NCBI GenBank assembly: GCA_020630295.1
Contig: JAHDBR010000002.1
Coordinates: 29,045 to 85,438, forward strand
Length of the DNA stretch: 56,394 nt
Direction: 5' to 3'
Origin: Sphingomonadaceae bacterium
GTDB lineage: Bacteria > Pseudomonadota > Alphaproteobacteria > Sphingomonadales > Sphingomonadaceae
The notes under the pieces are model-generated. The model searched no databases, was not told where the DNA came from, and was given only the letters and a program-made list of their open reading frames with translations. The stretch's first letter is position 1, and every line of letters begins with the position of its first letter. A program made the position numbers and the translations under genes. This document shows positions 35,356-45,466 of this stretch, one piece after another.

Positions 35356-36869
35356 GCGACCAGAATACTACCACTCCGCCTGCTTCTGGCGGTGACGAAG
35401 ATATGCAAGCGCTCGCCAAGGGCGGACGCACCAACACATTCGGCTTCGTCTTGCGCCTTGCCGCACGGATACCGTTCCTGCTGATCGCCACGCGGCTTTA
35501 CGGACCGGAGGCGCTTGGCCGCTTTGCATCCGCATTTGTCATGATCGAGATATTGGCGCTGATCTGCTCGCTGGGCGAAAAACGCGGGCTGGCGCAGCGG
35601 TTGACCGATAGCGACAGTCCGAAGGTCAATCTGGTCTTTGACGGCTTGCTTCTGGCATTCCTGTTCGGCAGCGCCGCCGCGCTGTTCCTGTGGGCCGTGC
35701 CGGAACCGATGTTCCCCAACGGTATGAACAGTTCGCTAGATGTGTGGCTGGTCATCACCATACCGGCATTCGCGCTCACAGAAGTGCTGCTGGCCGCGCA
35801 GGCATATCGCTATGATATTGCCACAACGGTGCGTGCGCGCGCGGTTGTGGAGCCGTGGACCATTTCGATCATGGCAGGGGTGTTCTTCTACATCCCCGCG
35901 ACACGCGATGCCGGCTTGGCGCTGGCGTATATCGCGTCAATATTTGCAGCACTGCTAACCGCCGCATGGCCGTTCTTGCGAACCTACGGCCTTCCGAAGG
36001 GCTGGCGGCCCCGCGCTGTCTATCTGGCAAGGATGGTGAGCAGAGCCTTCCCGCTGGTCGGGGCTGATGCGATCGAGCGCGGCACAAGGTTGCTGGATAT
36101 ATTTATTCTCGGCTTCTTCGCCTCGCCCGCCGCCGTGGCGATTTATTACGTTGCGCAGCAAATCGCGACCTTGCCGCAAAAACTGAAACAGAGCTTCGAA
36201 CCGATCCTCAGCCCGGTGATCACCAAGAATTTGAAGAACAAAAATTACAGCGCAATTGCATCGCAGGTCAGGCAAGTCGGTTTCTGGATCATTGCGGTGC
36301 AGCTTGGCATTGCTTTGATCCTTGGTGTGCCGGGAGAGGCCGTGATGGGTCTTTGGGGGCCTGAATATGTGGGCGGTACCGGCGCGCTTGCCTTCCTCCT
36401 TGCCGCAGAGGTTGCCGCCGCGATGGCAGTCGTATCCGAAAGCGTGCTGGTGTATATCGCACGCAAGCGCAATCTGGCTATTTCGGTCGGGATACTGGCG
36501 CTTCAGGCGGCTCTCACAATTGCCCTGATAACGCTGGCCAGTAATATGGAACTGGGCGAGCCATTCAAGGCGGCTGGCGCGGCGATGGCGCTTTTGATCG
36601 CGCTCGGCGTGTCCAGCATCATCAAGGCGCTGCTGCTGAAGAAGCTGCTGAAAGCTCCGGTCAGTAACTGGCGCTGGGCGCTGGTCTGGGCAACCGGGCC
36701 GGCTGTGCTAGTCGGCTATCTGGCCACTCTGCTGCCAGAATGGGCCGAACTGATTTTCGGTATCCCTGCGATCTTGCTGACCTATGGGTGGGTGATCTGG
36801 CACCGGGGGTTCGGACCGGAAGACCGTGTGCTGTTCCGCAAAAATATTGGCGGATCAAAGACAGAATAG
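35352..36869 (+). CDS. Polysaccharide/oligosaccharide flippase (MATE/MVF superfamily, Wzx-like)
   Basis: The 505-residue protein has about 12-14 membrane helices and a start typical of Wzx-like flippases (ATRLYGPEALGRFASAFVMIE). Such proteins flip lipid-linked sugars across the inner membrane. No polymerase or sugar transferase genes are close, so the substrate is not known. The GTG start overlaps the gpsA stop by four bases. A possible polysaccharide link with the GT2 operon 15 kb downstream is only speculation. Confidence 0.85.
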   Translation: MSDQNTTTPPASGGDEDMQALAKGGRTNTFGFVLRLAARIPFLLIATRLYGPEALGRFASAFVMIEILALICSLGEKRGLAQRLTDSDSPKVNLVFDGLLLAFLFGSAAALFLWAVPEPMFPNGMNSSLDVWLVITIPAFALTEVLLAAQAYRYDIATTVRARAVVEPWTISIMAGVFFYIPATRDAGLALAYIASIFAALLTAAWPFLRTYGLPKGWRPRAVYLARMVSRAFPLVGADAIERGTRLLDIFILGFFASPAAVAIYYVAQQIATLPQKLKQSFEPILSPVITKNLKNKNYSAIASQVRQVGFWIIAVQLGIALILGVPGEAVMGLWGPEYVGGTGALAFLLAAEVAAAMAVVSESVLVYIARKRNLAISVGILALQAALTIALITLASNMELGEPFKAAGAAMALLIALGVSSIIKALLLKKLLKAPVSNWRWALVWATGPAVLVGYLATLLPEWAELIFGIPAILLTYGWVIWHRGFGPEDRVLFRKNIGGSKTE

Positions 36870-36902
36870 GCGCATTTTCTTCGGATCGCCGTTCAGAAAC
36901 CA

Positions 36903-36943
36903 TTCAGTCCATGAGACACTATTACATGGTCTTTGGGACTGAA
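36903..36943 (+). promoter_or_regulatory. Nested inverted repeat in the leader of the VWA lipoprotein gene
   Basis: TTCAGTCC (36903-36910) pairs perfectly with GGACTGAA (36936-36943). Inside, CATG (36910-36913) can pair with CATG (36925-36928). The structure ends two bases before the GGAGGG ribosome-binding site. It could be an operator or an RNA hairpin that controls translation. No T run follows, so it is not a standard terminator. Confidence 0.5.
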
Positions 36944-36955
36944 CGGAGGGACTTT

Positions 36956-38665
36956 ATGCGTAATCTCGCAATCGTGACAACTGTATCGCTCGCAGCTGTT
37001 TTGGCGGCTTGTACATCGACTTCGGAGAAAATGGCATCGTCCGGCCCTAACAGTGAGACGATAGCAGAGGTTTCACCGCCTCCCCCACCACCTCCTGCAA
37101 CTCCACCGTTAATGTCTTCGCCATCACCGGTAGCGGTTGTTTCGGCTGATCAATTCGCGTTGCGTGGAACAGTGAATACTGAAAATGTCGTCAATTCTAT
37201 ATCACGGACAATGCCAGAATACCGCTACGTACCGCCGGTCATTGTCCCCGTTCCCGATGACCGCGAACAATATGACGGCAAGGAAGTCTCGCCGGTCAAA
37301 GTGGTATCGGCAGAACCTGTTTCTACCTTTTCTGTTGATGTCGATACGGGTGCCTATGCGAATACGCGCCGTTTTCTGACCCAAGGGCAAATGCCACCGA
37401 AGAACGCCGTTCGGACAGAGGAAATGATCAATTATTTCCGCTATGATTATGACCGTCCCAGCGACCGTTCTACACCGTTCAGCGTAAACACCGACATGGC
37501 GATAACGCCGTGGAATAAAGACACACGGCTGCTGCGTGTGGGGCTGCGCGGATATGATATTGACCGCAATGAGCGCCCCCCGGCCAATCTGGTTTTCCTG
37601 ATGGATGTCTCCGGCTCCATGAATGCCCAAGATAAGTTGCCGCTGGTCAAAACCGCGCTTGCCGGTCTAGCTGGTGAACTATTGCCGCAGGACCGCGTAT
37701 CTATCGTTGTCTATGCCGGTGCTGCCGGTCTGGTGCTAGAGCCGACGAATGACGAACGGAAGATCAAGCGCGCGCTGGACTCTTTGTCAGCCGGAGGGTC
37801 CACCGCAGGCGGTGCGGGGATCAAGCTCGCCTACCAAATCGCGGAAGACAATATGATCAAAGGCGGTGTGAACCGCGTCATTCTGGCCACTGACGGCGAC
37901 TTTAACGTCGGAGTGTCTGACCGGTCCAAACTGATCGAAATGATCGAGAAGAAGCGCGACACAGGTATCACCCTGACCACGCTGGGCTTTGGTACTGGCA
38001 ATTATAACGAAGCCTTGATGGAACAGGCTGCCAATCACGGTAACGGCAATTACGCCTATATCGACAGCGCGCTGGAGGCGAAAAAGGTGCTGGGTGACGA
38101 GATGCAATCGACGCTGTTCACCATCGCCAAAGATGTGAAGATCCAGGTCGAGTTCAATCCCGCGGCGGTCAGCCAATACCGCCTGATCGGATATGAAAAC
38201 CGGCTGCTGCGTGAAGAAGATTTTGACAATGATACAGTCGATGCCGGCGAAATCGGGGCCGGCCACCAAGTCACCGCAATTTACGAGATTGTGCCCGCTA
38301 ACGGCAAAGGCTGGATTGCCCCGCGCCGTTATGATGCAGCAGAGCGGCGTATTGCCAATCCGAACACCAACGAAGTGGCCTTTGTGAAACTGCGCTACAA
38401 GCTGCCCGATGGAGACACTTCGCGCCTGATCGAGCGGGCGATACCGATGCGGGCGCTGCAATCTGCGCAGGCACCGCGCGGTGATTTCGCCTTTGCCAGT
38501 GCGGTGGCGGCTTTCGGCCAAAGGCTGCGCGGCGATACATTGCTCGGTACATATGACTTCGATGATATTCGCGGACTGGCCGGTTCGGGCGGTGATTATT
38601 GGCGGCAGGAGTTCAGCCGCCTCGCCGATGTAGCTGGCGATCTGGACGTGCAGTCCGGTGGATAG
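36956..38665 (+). CDS. VWA-domain lipoprotein, YfbK-like
   Basis: The 569-residue protein has a lipoprotein signal (SLAAVLAACTST), a Pro-rich linker (PPPPPPPATPPL), the N-terminal module of YfbK-type proteins (FSVDVDTGAYANTRRFLTQG), and a von Willebrand A domain with a full metal site DVSGSMN and later LATDGDFNVG. A C-terminal DUF3520-like part follows. These are envelope adhesion or protein-binding proteins of unclear role. GGAGGG lies six bases before the ATG at 36956; upstream codons of the frame belong to the flippase gene in another frame. A nested inverted repeat lies in the leader. Confidence 0.92.
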   Translation: MRNLAIVTTVSLAAVLAACTSTSEKMASSGPNSETIAEVSPPPPPPPATPPLMSSPSPVAVVSADQFALRGTVNTENVVNSISRTMPEYRYVPPVIVPVPDDREQYDGKEVSPVKVVSAEPVSTFSVDVDTGAYANTRRFLTQGQMPPKNAVRTEEMINYFRYDYDRPSDRSTPFSVNTDMAITPWNKDTRLLRVGLRGYDIDRNERPPANLVFLMDVSGSMNAQDKLPLVKTALAGLAGELLPQDRVSIVVYAGAAGLVLEPTNDERKIKRALDSLSAGGSTAGGAGIKLAYQIAEDNMIKGGVNRVILATDGDFNVGVSDRSKLIEMIEKKRDTGITLTTLGFGTGNYNEALMEQAANHGNGNYAYIDSALEAKKVLGDEMQSTLFTIAKDVKIQVEFNPAAVSQYRLIGYENRLLREEDFDNDTVDAGEIGAGHQVTAIYEIVPANGKGWIAPRRYDAAERRIANPNTNEVAFVKLRYKLPDGDTSRLIERAIPMRALQSAQAPRGDFAFASAVAAFGQRLRGDTLLGTYDFDDIRGLAGSGGDYWRQEFSRLADVAGDLDVQSGG

Positions 38666-38726
38666 GTGTTAGCGGGGCATACGCGCCCCCTTCCCGTCAC
38701 GGGCAGGCATGGCTAAAGGAACAGCC

Positions 38727-39467
38727 ATGCCGATACGCCCTTCCATCGCCGTCCTTGCTGGTGCGATTTGCACCGCCTGCATTGCTGTGGCTGCGTCCAA
38801 TTATTCGGCCAGCTCTATTTCAGACGATCTGGCCGCAAAAGCTGATGCTGTTTTGGGCCAATCTGAAAACGCGCAAGTTTCTGCGGCATTTGTCACTCCG
38901 GGCGGATGGCCTACGCGCCACCCAACCCTGTCCGGAGGCGAAAATCTGGACGAGAAAGAGCGCGCCCGCATCGCGACCTCAATCGCCGGCATTCCGGGCG
39001 TAGGCGGAATCCGCTGGTCGGATGGTTCCATGCTGGCCGCGAGCGCTGCCGTCCCGATTACGCCGATGCATTGCCAGAAGGATGTGGAAGCGCTTTTGCG
39101 TGCCAGAACCATCCGGTTCGAGGAATCCAGCAGTTCGATGGATAGCGCCAGCAGAGAGCTATTGGACGAAGTTGAAACAGCGCTGCGCCCGTGCCTTGGC
39201 AGCATCATCGCCATTACCGGACATACAGACAAATCAGGGCCGGAACCGGGGAATCTGGCGCTTTCACGCGAACGCGCCAACGCTGTACGCAATGCGCTGA
39301 TCCGGCGCGGCATTCCGCGTGACGGATTGCGCGCCGTTGGTGTTGGATCACAAAAGCCGGTGGAGGGTCTGGACCCGTCTGACCCGGCCAACCGCAGGAT
39401 TGAGTTTTCGGTGCTTGCCACCGAACCGCTATTGCCCACTCCCGTCGATACGCCAGGGCCGCGCTGA
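38727..39467 (+). CDS. OmpA-family C-terminal domain protein
   Basis: The 246-residue protein has a hydrophobic N-terminus (about residues 5-23, a membrane anchor or signal), a middle domain with AGIPGVGGIRWSDG, and a C-terminal OmpA-like peptidoglycan-binding domain: IRFEESSSSMD, AITGHTDKSGP, ALSRERANAVRNALIRRGI and NRRIEFSVL. The ATG at 38727 has AAAGGAAC four bases upstream. It is followed three bases later by a 49-residue membrane peptide and then an HhH protein, suggesting a cassette that links membrane and cell wall. Confidence 0.88.
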   Translation: MPIRPSIAVLAGAICTACIAVAASNYSASSISDDLAAKADAVLGQSENAQVSAAFVTPGGWPTRHPTLSGGENLDEKERARIATSIAGIPGVGGIRWSDGSMLAASAAVPITPMHCQKDVEALLRARTIRFEESSSSMDSASRELLDEVETALRPCLGSIIAITGHTDKSGPEPGNLALSRERANAVRNALIRRGIPRDGLRAVGVGSQKPVEGLDPSDPANRRIEFSVLATEPLLPTPVDTPGPR

Positions 39468-39469
39468 CC

Positions 39470-39619
39470 ATGCCGATATTCTTTGAACTATTGTTTATTC
39501 TGCTCGCCGCCTTCGCGGTTGGCCTTGGTATTGGCTGGCTTGTTTGGGGGCGTAAACACCAGTCTGACAGCGCCAATTCCGATAGTGCTCAAAATACAGG
39601 AGCGACCTCCGATGAATGA
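39470..39619 (+). CDS. 49-residue single-helix membrane peptide
   Basis: This short gene begins two bases after the OmpA-like gene stop and ends in an eight-base overlap with the HhH gene. The product has one strong membrane helix (about residues 4-26, LLFILLAAFAVGLGIGWLVW), a basic patch (GRKH) and an acidic, Ser-rich tail. The tight packing on both sides supports it as real. I do not recognise a family; it may be a partner of the adjoining membrane proteins. Confidence 0.7.
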   Translation: MPIFFELLFILLAAFAVGLGIGWLVWGRKHQSDSANSDSAQNTGATSDE

Positions 39620-40220
39620 ATTTATCCAGACCAATTGGCCATATGTTGAAGCGTATTGGCCCTACATCATTGCTGGCCTTGTCGCTCTTCTTGTTCTTCT
39701 CTGGTGGCTCGTCGCGGCGATGCGCCGGACCAAGGTGGAGACTGATACTTCTGACATTCTGGATGACGGAAAAGGTCCCGCAAACCGCAATCAGGCATTG
39801 ATTGATGCACCTCCTGCAGTTGAGCCAAAGGTCGCTGTGCCTCCTGCCGCTGAGGCCACATCACAGATTTCTTCGCCCGCCCCTGCTGCAGCACCCGCCC
39901 CATCGGCTGAACTTGAACCAGCTCCGGCGCCAGCTCCGGAACCCGAGCCAGACACAGTTACCGCTGCCGATGCTGACGGCATCGCCGATGATCTTTCGCG
40001 GATCAAAGGTGTGGGGCCGAAGCTGAAGAAGATGCTGCACGAGCTGGGCGTAAACAACTTTGCTCAGATCGCTGCTTGGACCGAAGCTGACATTGACCGC
40101 ATCGATAGCCAATTGGGCAGGTTTGAAGGCCGCATCCGGCGTGACAGTTGGACAGATCAGGCCAAACTGCTGGCTGCCGATGACACGTCCGGTTACGAAG
40201 AAAAGTTCGGCAAGCTCTGA
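39612..40220 (+). CDS. Membrane-anchored helix-hairpin-helix protein
   Basis: The 202-residue protein has one membrane helix (about residues 15-37), a long Pro/Ala-rich linker (about 66-115) and a C-terminal helix-hairpin-helix domain with LSRIKGVGPKLKKMLHELGV (128-147) and GRIRRDSWTDQAKLLA. This C-terminal domain resembles the extension on some alphaproteobacterial NuoE subunits and other small HhH proteins. HhH domains can bind DNA without sequence specificity, or proteins. A membrane-tethered HhH on a flexible linker is unusual and could hold DNA or a partner at the membrane. The start is set by the eight-base overlap with the preceding gene. Confidence 0.82.
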   Translation: MNEFIQTNWPYVEAYWPYIIAGLVALLVLLWWLVAAMRRTKVETDTSDILDDGKGPANRNQALIDAPPAVEPKVAVPPAAEATSQISSPAPAAAPAPSAELEPAPAPAPEPEPDTVTAADADGIADDLSRIKGVGPKLKKMLHELGVNNFAQIAAWTEADIDRIDSQLGRFEGRIRRDSWTDQAKLLAADDTSGYEEKFGKL

Positions 40221-40281
40221 TATCGGGAACCAACCCTGTTGCGCAGCGTAATTATTGTGCAACATTTTAGGGGAGTGTTTC

Positions 40282-40641
40282 ATGTCATTACAAAAAGTGC
40301 TGGTCGCCGAAGATGAATTCATCGTGGCGCATGATTTGTGCAATACCGTCCGCGAGGCGGGATTTGCGGTAGAGGGCCCTCACCCCGATGTATCCTCAGC
40401 GATGCTGGCCCTGCAAAAATCCAAACCTGATCTTGCCATTCTCGACATCGGTTTGGAAGGCGGCGAAGTGCACCCGTTGGCGCAGATGCTGATGGCGGAA
40501 GAGATTCCGGTGGTGTTTCATTCCGGCCAGATCGAACCTCACCAATTGAACGAGATGTATCCGCAGGCATATGCCTGCGCGAAACCGTGCCCGCCCAACC
40601 AGATCATCGAAACAATGAATCAGGCACTATCTACGCACTGA
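40282..40641 (+). CDS. Stand-alone response-regulator receiver
   Basis: This 119-residue protein is a receiver domain only. The acidic pair is in LVAEDE, the phosphorylated Asp is Asp55 (LAILDIG), Ser81 and Lys101 (CAKPC) complete the site. It has no output domain, so it may act in a phosphorelay or by protein contact, like the CheY and DivK groups. GGGGAG lies six bases before the ATG. No histidine kinase is adjacent. It sits 61 bases after the HhH gene. Confidence 0.9.
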   Translation: MSLQKVLVAEDEFIVAHDLCNTVREAGFAVEGPHPDVSSAMLALQKSKPDLAILDIGLEGGEVHPLAQMLMAEEIPVVFHSGQIEPHQLNEMYPQAYACAKPCPPNQIIETMNQALSTH

Positions 40642-40727
40642 TTGCGGGTAGCGCGGATTAAGAATGCGCTCTGGCCTTGGCCACAGGGCGTGATAAGACT
40701 TTGCCCGACATATATGCGGAGCAAGCC

Positions 40728-42680
40728 ATGACCGATTCCATATTCCCAGTTCCTGACGAGTGGGCCGAAAACGCGCTTATCAGCGATGAAGTCTATCAGG
40801 AACGATATGCCCAATCGATCAGTGATCCGGACGGCTTTTGGCGCGGTGAGGCCAAACGGATTGACTGGATCGAACCATTTACCAACGTGAAAGACACGTC
40901 TTTCCACGAAGCCGATTTCCGCATCCGGTGGTTCGAGAACGGGAAGCTGAATATCGCCGCCAATGCGCTGGACCGGCATCTGGACGAACGCGGAGACCAG
41001 ACTGCGATTATTTGGGAGCCGGATGATCCATCTGAGGAAGGCCGCACCCTTACCTACCGACAGCTCCACGCAGATGTGTGCCGTTTTGCCAATGTGCTGA
41101 AAGCGCATGGCACGGCCAAGGGCGACCGCGTCACCATTTATCTGCCCATGGTACCGGAGGCAGTTATCGCAATGCTCGCCTGCGCACGCATTGGCGCCGT
41201 GCATTCCGTGGTGTTTGCCGGATTCAGTCCGGATGCGCTGGCCGGTCGGATTGAGGATTGCCAGTCCAACATTGTCCTGACTGCGGATGAGGGGCTGCGC
41301 GGCGGTAAACCCATTCCGCTAAAAGCCAATGTCGATGCGGCGCTGGAGAAGGTCGCTGTCGATACTGTCATCATGCTGCGCCGCACGGGCGCGGATGTGG
41401 CCATTGTGGAAGGCCGCGATGTCGACTGGACGGATGCGATGGCATCGGCGGATGCGGAATGCGCTCCCGAAGTGATGGACGCAGAAGACCCGCTGTTTAT
41501 CCTCTACACCTCGGGTTCTACCGGCAAGCCCAAGGGCGTGCTGCACACTACTGGCGGCTATGCGGTGTGGACCAGCATGACGCACCAATATGTGTTCGAT
41601 TACCAGCCGAATGCGGACGGAAAAATGCCGGTTTATTGGTGCGCTGCGGATGTGGGCTGGGTCACCGGACATTCCTATGTCGCTTATGCGCCGCTGATTA
41701 ACGGCGCGACGCAAGTGATGTTTGAAGGCGTTCCCAACTACCCCGATCATTCGCGTTTCTGGGACGTTATAGACAAACACAAGGTCGAGATTTTCTACGC
41801 CGCGCCGACTGCTTTGCGCGCTTTGATGCGTGAAGGTGATGAATGGGTAACCAAGACAGACCGGTCTTCGCTGCGCTTGCTCGGCTCCGTGGGTGAGCCG
41901 ATTAACCCGGAGGCATGGGACTGGTATCACCGTGTGGTTGGTGACCGCCGCTGCCCTATCGTCGATACGTGGTGGCAAACCGAAACCGGCGGCGCGATGA
42001 TTACTCCGCTGCCAGGTGCAACTGCACTCAAACCGGGCAGCGCAACCCGTCCGATGTTTGGCGTGAAGCCGGAAATCGTCGACAATGACGGCAATATCCA
42101 GACAGGCGCCACTGACGGCCCGTTGGTGCTAACGGATAGCTGGCCCGGCCAGATGCGCACAGTTTACGGCGATCACGAACGATTCTTCCAAACCTATTTC
42201 AGCACCTTCCCCGGTTACTATTTCACCGGAGACGGATGCCGCCGCGATGAAGACGGATATTACTGGATTACGGGGCGCATTGACGATGTGATCAACGTAT
42301 CCGGCCACCGTATGGGAACGGCCGAGGTTGAGAGCGCCCTCGTCGCGCATGAAGCCGTGTCCGAAGCAGCAGTCGTCGGGATGCCGCACGATATTAAAGG
42401 CCAAGGCATTTATGCCTATGTCACCACCAATGCAGACGTAGAAGACACAGAGGAATTGCGCGCCGAGCTGGTCAAATGGGTCCGCAAGGAAATCGGCCCG
42501 ATTGCCACGCCTGATGTGGTGCAATTTGCGCCCGGCCTTCCCAAAACGCGCAGCGGCAAAATCATGCGCCGCATTCTGCGCAAGATCGCAGAAAATGATG
42601 TAAGCAATTTGGGTGACACCTCTACCCTCGCAGACCCGTCTGTAGTTGATGATCTGCTGGCAAACCGTGCGCAATCGTGA
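40728..42680 (+). CDS. acs: Acetyl-CoA synthetase
   Basis: Acs activates acetate with ATP and CoA. The 650-residue length is typical. Key motifs are the P-loop [55 protein letters not shown] and the C-terminal [14 protein letters not shown] with the Lys known to be controlled by acetylation in the family. The ATG at 40728 follows GGAG. Its stop overlaps the GTG of a CitE-like lyase gene, a coupling that may route acetyl-CoA. Propionate use cannot be excluded. Confidence 0.95.
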   Translation: MTDSIFPVPDEWAENALISDEVYQERYAQSISDPDGFWRGEAKRIDWIEPFTNVKDTSFHEADFRIRWFENGKLNIAANALDRHLDERGDQTAIIWEPDDPSEEGRTLTYRQLHADVCRFANVLKAHGTAKGDRVTIYLPMVPEAVIAMLACARIGAVHSVVFAGFSPDALAGRIEDCQSNIVLTADEGLRGGKPIPLKANVDAALEKVAVDTVIMLRRTGADVAIVEGRDVDWTDAMASADAECAPEVMDAEDPLFILYTSGSTGKPKGVLHTTGGYAVWTSMTHQYVFDYQPNADGKMPVYWCAADVGWVTGHSYVAYAPLINGATQVMFEGVPNYPDHSRFWDVIDKHKVEIFYAAPTALRALMREGDEWVTKTDRSSLRLLGSVGEPINPEAWDWYHRVVGDRRCPIVDTWWQTETGGAMITPLPGATALKPGSATRPMFGVKPEIVDNDGNIQTGATDGPLVLTDSWPGQMRTVYGDHERFFQTYFSTFPGYYFTGDGCRRDEDGYYWITGRIDDVINVSGHRMGTAEVESALVAHEAVSEAAVVGMPHDIKGQGIYAYVTTNADVEDTEELRAELVKWVRKEIGPIATPDVVQFAPGLPKTRSGKIMRRILRKIAENDVSNLGDTSTLADPSVVDDLLANRAQS

Positions 42681-43552
42681 CTGACATTCGCCCGCTCCGC
42701 AGCGCGCTTTACCTTCCTGCCAATCGCGCCAGCGCCGTGGCAAAAGCGCGTCAGGCAGATTGTGATGTTGTGATCCTCGATCTTGAGGATGCGGTGGCTC
42801 CAGATGCCAAGGCAGATGCACGCGCAGCCGCAGTGGATGCAGTGAATGAGGGCGGTTTCGGGCACCGCCTGCTGGTGGTGCGGATCAACGCGCTCGATAC
42901 CGAATGGGGGCCAGCAGACTGCGCAGCGATGGCGGGATGCGGTCCCGATGCCGTGCTGGTGCCGAAACTATGCCATCCGGAGGAAGCAGGCATTTACCGC
43001 CAGCAAATAGGCGGAAGCGCCAAATACGGTCCGGAGATCTGGGCGATGCTGGAAACCTGCATCGCCTTTACCCAATTGCGCGAAATCTCTGCCAATGCGG
43101 CTAAGGCCGGGCTGACCACTTATGTTCTGGGCACCAATGATCTGGCGTTGGAAATGCGCGCCAAGCTGGATAGCGAACGTGCGCCATTCTCGCCGCTAAT
43201 GACACAGGCAGTGGTCGCCGCCCGGGCATTCGGGCTTTCCGTAATTGACGGTGTATTTAACGATCTTGCCGATGAAACCGGTCTGGCCCGGCAATGCGCG
43301 CAAGGTGCCGCTTTTGGATTTGACGGGAAAACGCTGATCCACCCTAAACAGCTGGCCGCAGCCAATGCCGCCTTCAGTCCTTCACCTGATGAAGTTGCCA
43401 AGGCACAGGCCGTTTGCGCCGCGTTTAAACTGCCGGAGAATGCCGGAAAAGGCGTGATCAAAGTGGACGGACGGATGACCGAGATTTTGCACTTACGTGA
43501 GGCGGAACGCACGCTGGCCTTGCATGATGCGACCAAACGCAACACTACTTGA
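42677..43552 (+). CDS. HpcH/CitE-family CoA ester lyase
   Basis: This 291-residue enzyme belongs to the CitE-like malyl-CoA/citramalyl-CoA lyase group. It has [10 protein letters not shown] at the start, [15 protein letters not shown] with metal-binding acids, [10 protein letters not shown] and [11 protein letters not shown] and later [17 protein letters not shown]. These enzymes split or form beta-hydroxyacyl-CoA esters such as malyl-CoA. The GTG overlaps the acs stop by four bases, so the two are co-translated. The exact substrate is not clear; the shared acetyl-CoA suggests malyl-CoA or citramalyl-CoA. Confidence 0.9.
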   Translation: MTDIRPLRSALYLPANRASAVAKARQADCDVVILDLEDAVAPDAKADARAAAVDAVNEGGFGHRLLVVRINALDTEWGPADCAAMAGCGPDAVLVPKLCHPEEAGIYRQQIGGSAKYGPEIWAMLETCIAFTQLREISANAAKAGLTTYVLGTNDLALEMRAKLDSERAPFSPLMTQAVVAARAFGLSVIDGVFNDLADETGLARQCAQGAAFGFDGKTLIHPKQLAAANAAFSPSPDEVAKAQAVCAAFKLPENAGKGVIKVDGRMTEILHLREAERTLALHDATKRNTT

Positions 43553-43619
43553 AGTCATACCACTTGCGGCGCAAAGATAAGACTGCAAGGGAGCTGCAAA
43601 ACTAGTTTCAGGAGTAACT

Positions 43620-44804
43620 ATGGCTGGCATGGTGCCTTTCAACTGGGAAGATCCGTTCAATCTGGAATCCCAGCTTACCGAAGATGAGCGGATGATCCGC
43701 GATGCCGCACACGGCTTTGCGCAGGATGAATTGCAGCCCCGCGTCCAAGAAGCTTACCGCAACGAAACAAGCGCACCGGAACTGTTTCCTCTGATGGGTC
43801 AAGCAGGATTGCTGGGCGCGACAGTGCCAGAGGAATATGGCGGCGCGGGCGCAAGCTATGTCGCTTACGGCCTGATCGCGCGCGAGATCGAACGCGTCGA
43901 TTCCGGTTACCGGTCTATGGCATCGGTCCAGTCCAGCCTCGTCATGTATCCCATTCAGGCCTACGGCAGCGAGGAACAACGCAAGAAATACCTGCCCGGC
44001 CTCGCCAGTGGTGAGCTGATCGGCTGCTTCGGCCTAACCGAACCCGATGCTGGTTCCGACCCTGGATCCATGCGGACCTACGCCAAAAAAGACGGTGACG
44101 GATATTCGCTGTCCGGTGCGAAAACATGGATTTCCAACTCGCCATTTGCCGATGTTTTCGTCGTCTGGGCGAAGAGTGAAGCACATGGTGACGGCATTCG
44201 CGGTTTTGTGCTGGAAAAGGGCATGGAAGGCCTGTCTGCGCCAAAAATCGAAGGCAAATTGAGCCTGCGCGCGTCCACCACCGGCATGATCATGATGGAC
44301 GAAGTGAAGCTGCCCGCCAGCGCGCTTTTGCCAGAAGTTCAAGGCCTTAAAGGTCCCTTCGGTTGTCTCAACCGCGCAAGGTACGGTATCAGTTGGGGCA
44401 GCATGGGCGCGGCAGAGTTCTGCCTGCACGCAGCGCGCCAATACGGGCTCGACCGCAAGCAATTTGGCCGCCCCCTTGCCAACACCCAGCTATACCAGAA
44501 AAAGCTCGCCGATATGATGAGCGACATCGGACTGGGCCTACAGGCATCGCTGCAAGTCGGGCGTTTGATGGACAAGGGCGAATTCGCACCGGAGATGATC
44601 AGCATCGTCAAGCGTAACAATGTCGGCAAGGCGCTGGATATTGCGCGTCAGGCCCGCGATATGCACGGCGGTAACGGCATTAGCGACGAATATCAGGTCA
44701 TCCGCCACATGGTGAACCTTGAAACGGTCAACACCTATGAAGGCACACATGATGTGCACGCGCTGATCCTTGGCCGGGCGATTACCGGACTGGCGGCGTT
44801 TTGA
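43620..44804 (+). CDS. gcdH: Glutaryl-CoA dehydrogenase
   Basis: GcdH oxidises and decarboxylates glutaryl-CoA to crotonyl-CoA in lysine and aromatic degradation. The 394-residue protein starts [20 protein letters not shown], has [17 protein letters not shown] (FAD and substrate region), [18 protein letters not shown] and the catalytic Glu in [18 protein letters not shown], a sequence typical of this enzyme rather than of other acyl-CoA dehydrogenases. A CAGGAG ribosome-binding site is present. The stop overlaps the next ATG by one base (TGATG). Confidence 0.95.
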   Translation: MAGMVPFNWEDPFNLESQLTEDERMIRDAAHGFAQDELQPRVQEAYRNETSAPELFPLMGQAGLLGATVPEEYGGAGASYVAYGLIAREIERVDSGYRSMASVQSSLVMYPIQAYGSEEQRKKYLPGLASGELIGCFGLTEPDAGSDPGSMRTYAKKDGDGYSLSGAKTWISNSPFADVFVVWAKSEAHGDGIRGFVLEKGMEGLSAPKIEGKLSLRASTTGMIMMDEVKLPASALLPEVQGLKGPFGCLNRARYGISWGSMGAAEFCLHAARQYGLDRKQFGRPLANTQLYQKKLADMMSDIGLGLQASLQVGRLMDKGEFAPEMISIVKRNNVGKALDIARQARDMHGGNGISDEYQVIRHMVNLETVNTYEGTHDVHALILGRAITGLAAF

Positions 44805-45460
44805 TGAAGCTGTACGGTTATTTCCGCAGTTCTACGAGCTACCGGCTGCGGATTGCGCTGAATCTCAAGGGCCTGGATTATCAGGTCCTGCCAATTGATC
44901 TGCGAACTTCGGAGCAAAAGGGGGAGGCCTTTACCCGCCGCAACCCCTTTGGCAGCGTGCCGATGCTGGAGGCTGATGGCCGCGACCGCGTGCAAAGCAT
45001 GGCATTGCTGGAATGGTTGGACGAAGCCTACCCAGGCACCCCTTTGCTGCCGGGAAACATTGAGGACCGCTACACGGTTCGTGAGCTGACCTATGCAGTA
45101 GCCACAGAGATACATGCGGTGAACAATCTGCCTGTATTGCGATATCTGGCTGATCCGCTTGGCCATTCTGAAGAGGAAGTGGCCGTTTGGTACCGCCACT
45201 GGCTGGCGCGCACGATGGAACCTTTGGAACAAAGATTAGCGCAGCTTGGCACAGGCGACTTCCTGTATGAAAAGCCCGGTCTATTTGAAGTTGTTCTTCT
45301 GCCTCAGATTTACAATGCGCGTAAGTTCAACTTCGACATGACCGACAAGCCCTTCACTACGCGAATTGAAGCTGCTTGCCTTGAGCTACCCGCATTCAAA
45401 AACGCCTATCCGGATAATCAGCCGGACAGCCCAGAATACAAACCTGCAACAGGAGACTGA
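44804..45460 (+). CDS. maiA: Maleylacetoacetate isomerase (zeta-class GST)
   Basis: The 218-residue protein is a zeta-class glutathione S-transferase: YFRSSTSYRLRIALNLKGLD holds the active Ser and Ser-Thr-Ser region, and NPFGSVPMLEADG is the GSH-binding loop. MaiA isomerises maleylacetoacetate to fumarylacetoacetate in tyrosine breakdown; the same fold serves maleylpyruvate in the gentisate route. The following fumarylacetoacetase gene supports the tyrosine route. No homogentisate dioxygenase is in the window. Confidence 0.93.
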   Translation: MKLYGYFRSSTSYRLRIALNLKGLDYQVLPIDLRTSEQKGEAFTRRNPFGSVPMLEADGRDRVQSMALLEWLDEAYPGTPLLPGNIEDRYTVRELTYAVATEIHAVNNLPVLRYLADPLGHSEEEVAVWYRHWLARTMEPLEQRLAQLGTGDFLYEKPGLFEVVLLPQIYNARKFNFDMTDKPFTTRIEAACLELPAFKNAYPDNQPDSPEYKPATGD

Positions 45461-45466
45461 ACGCCA

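Noticed and set aside
37787-38521. 244-codon open frame opposite the VWA gene
   Set aside because: Shadow of the VWA coding frame; no motif, atypical composition.
39483-39611. N-terminal extension of the HhH protein to 39483
   Set aside because: The extra codons overlap the 49-residue membrane peptide in another frame and the internal ATG at 39612 gives a normal membrane-anchor start.
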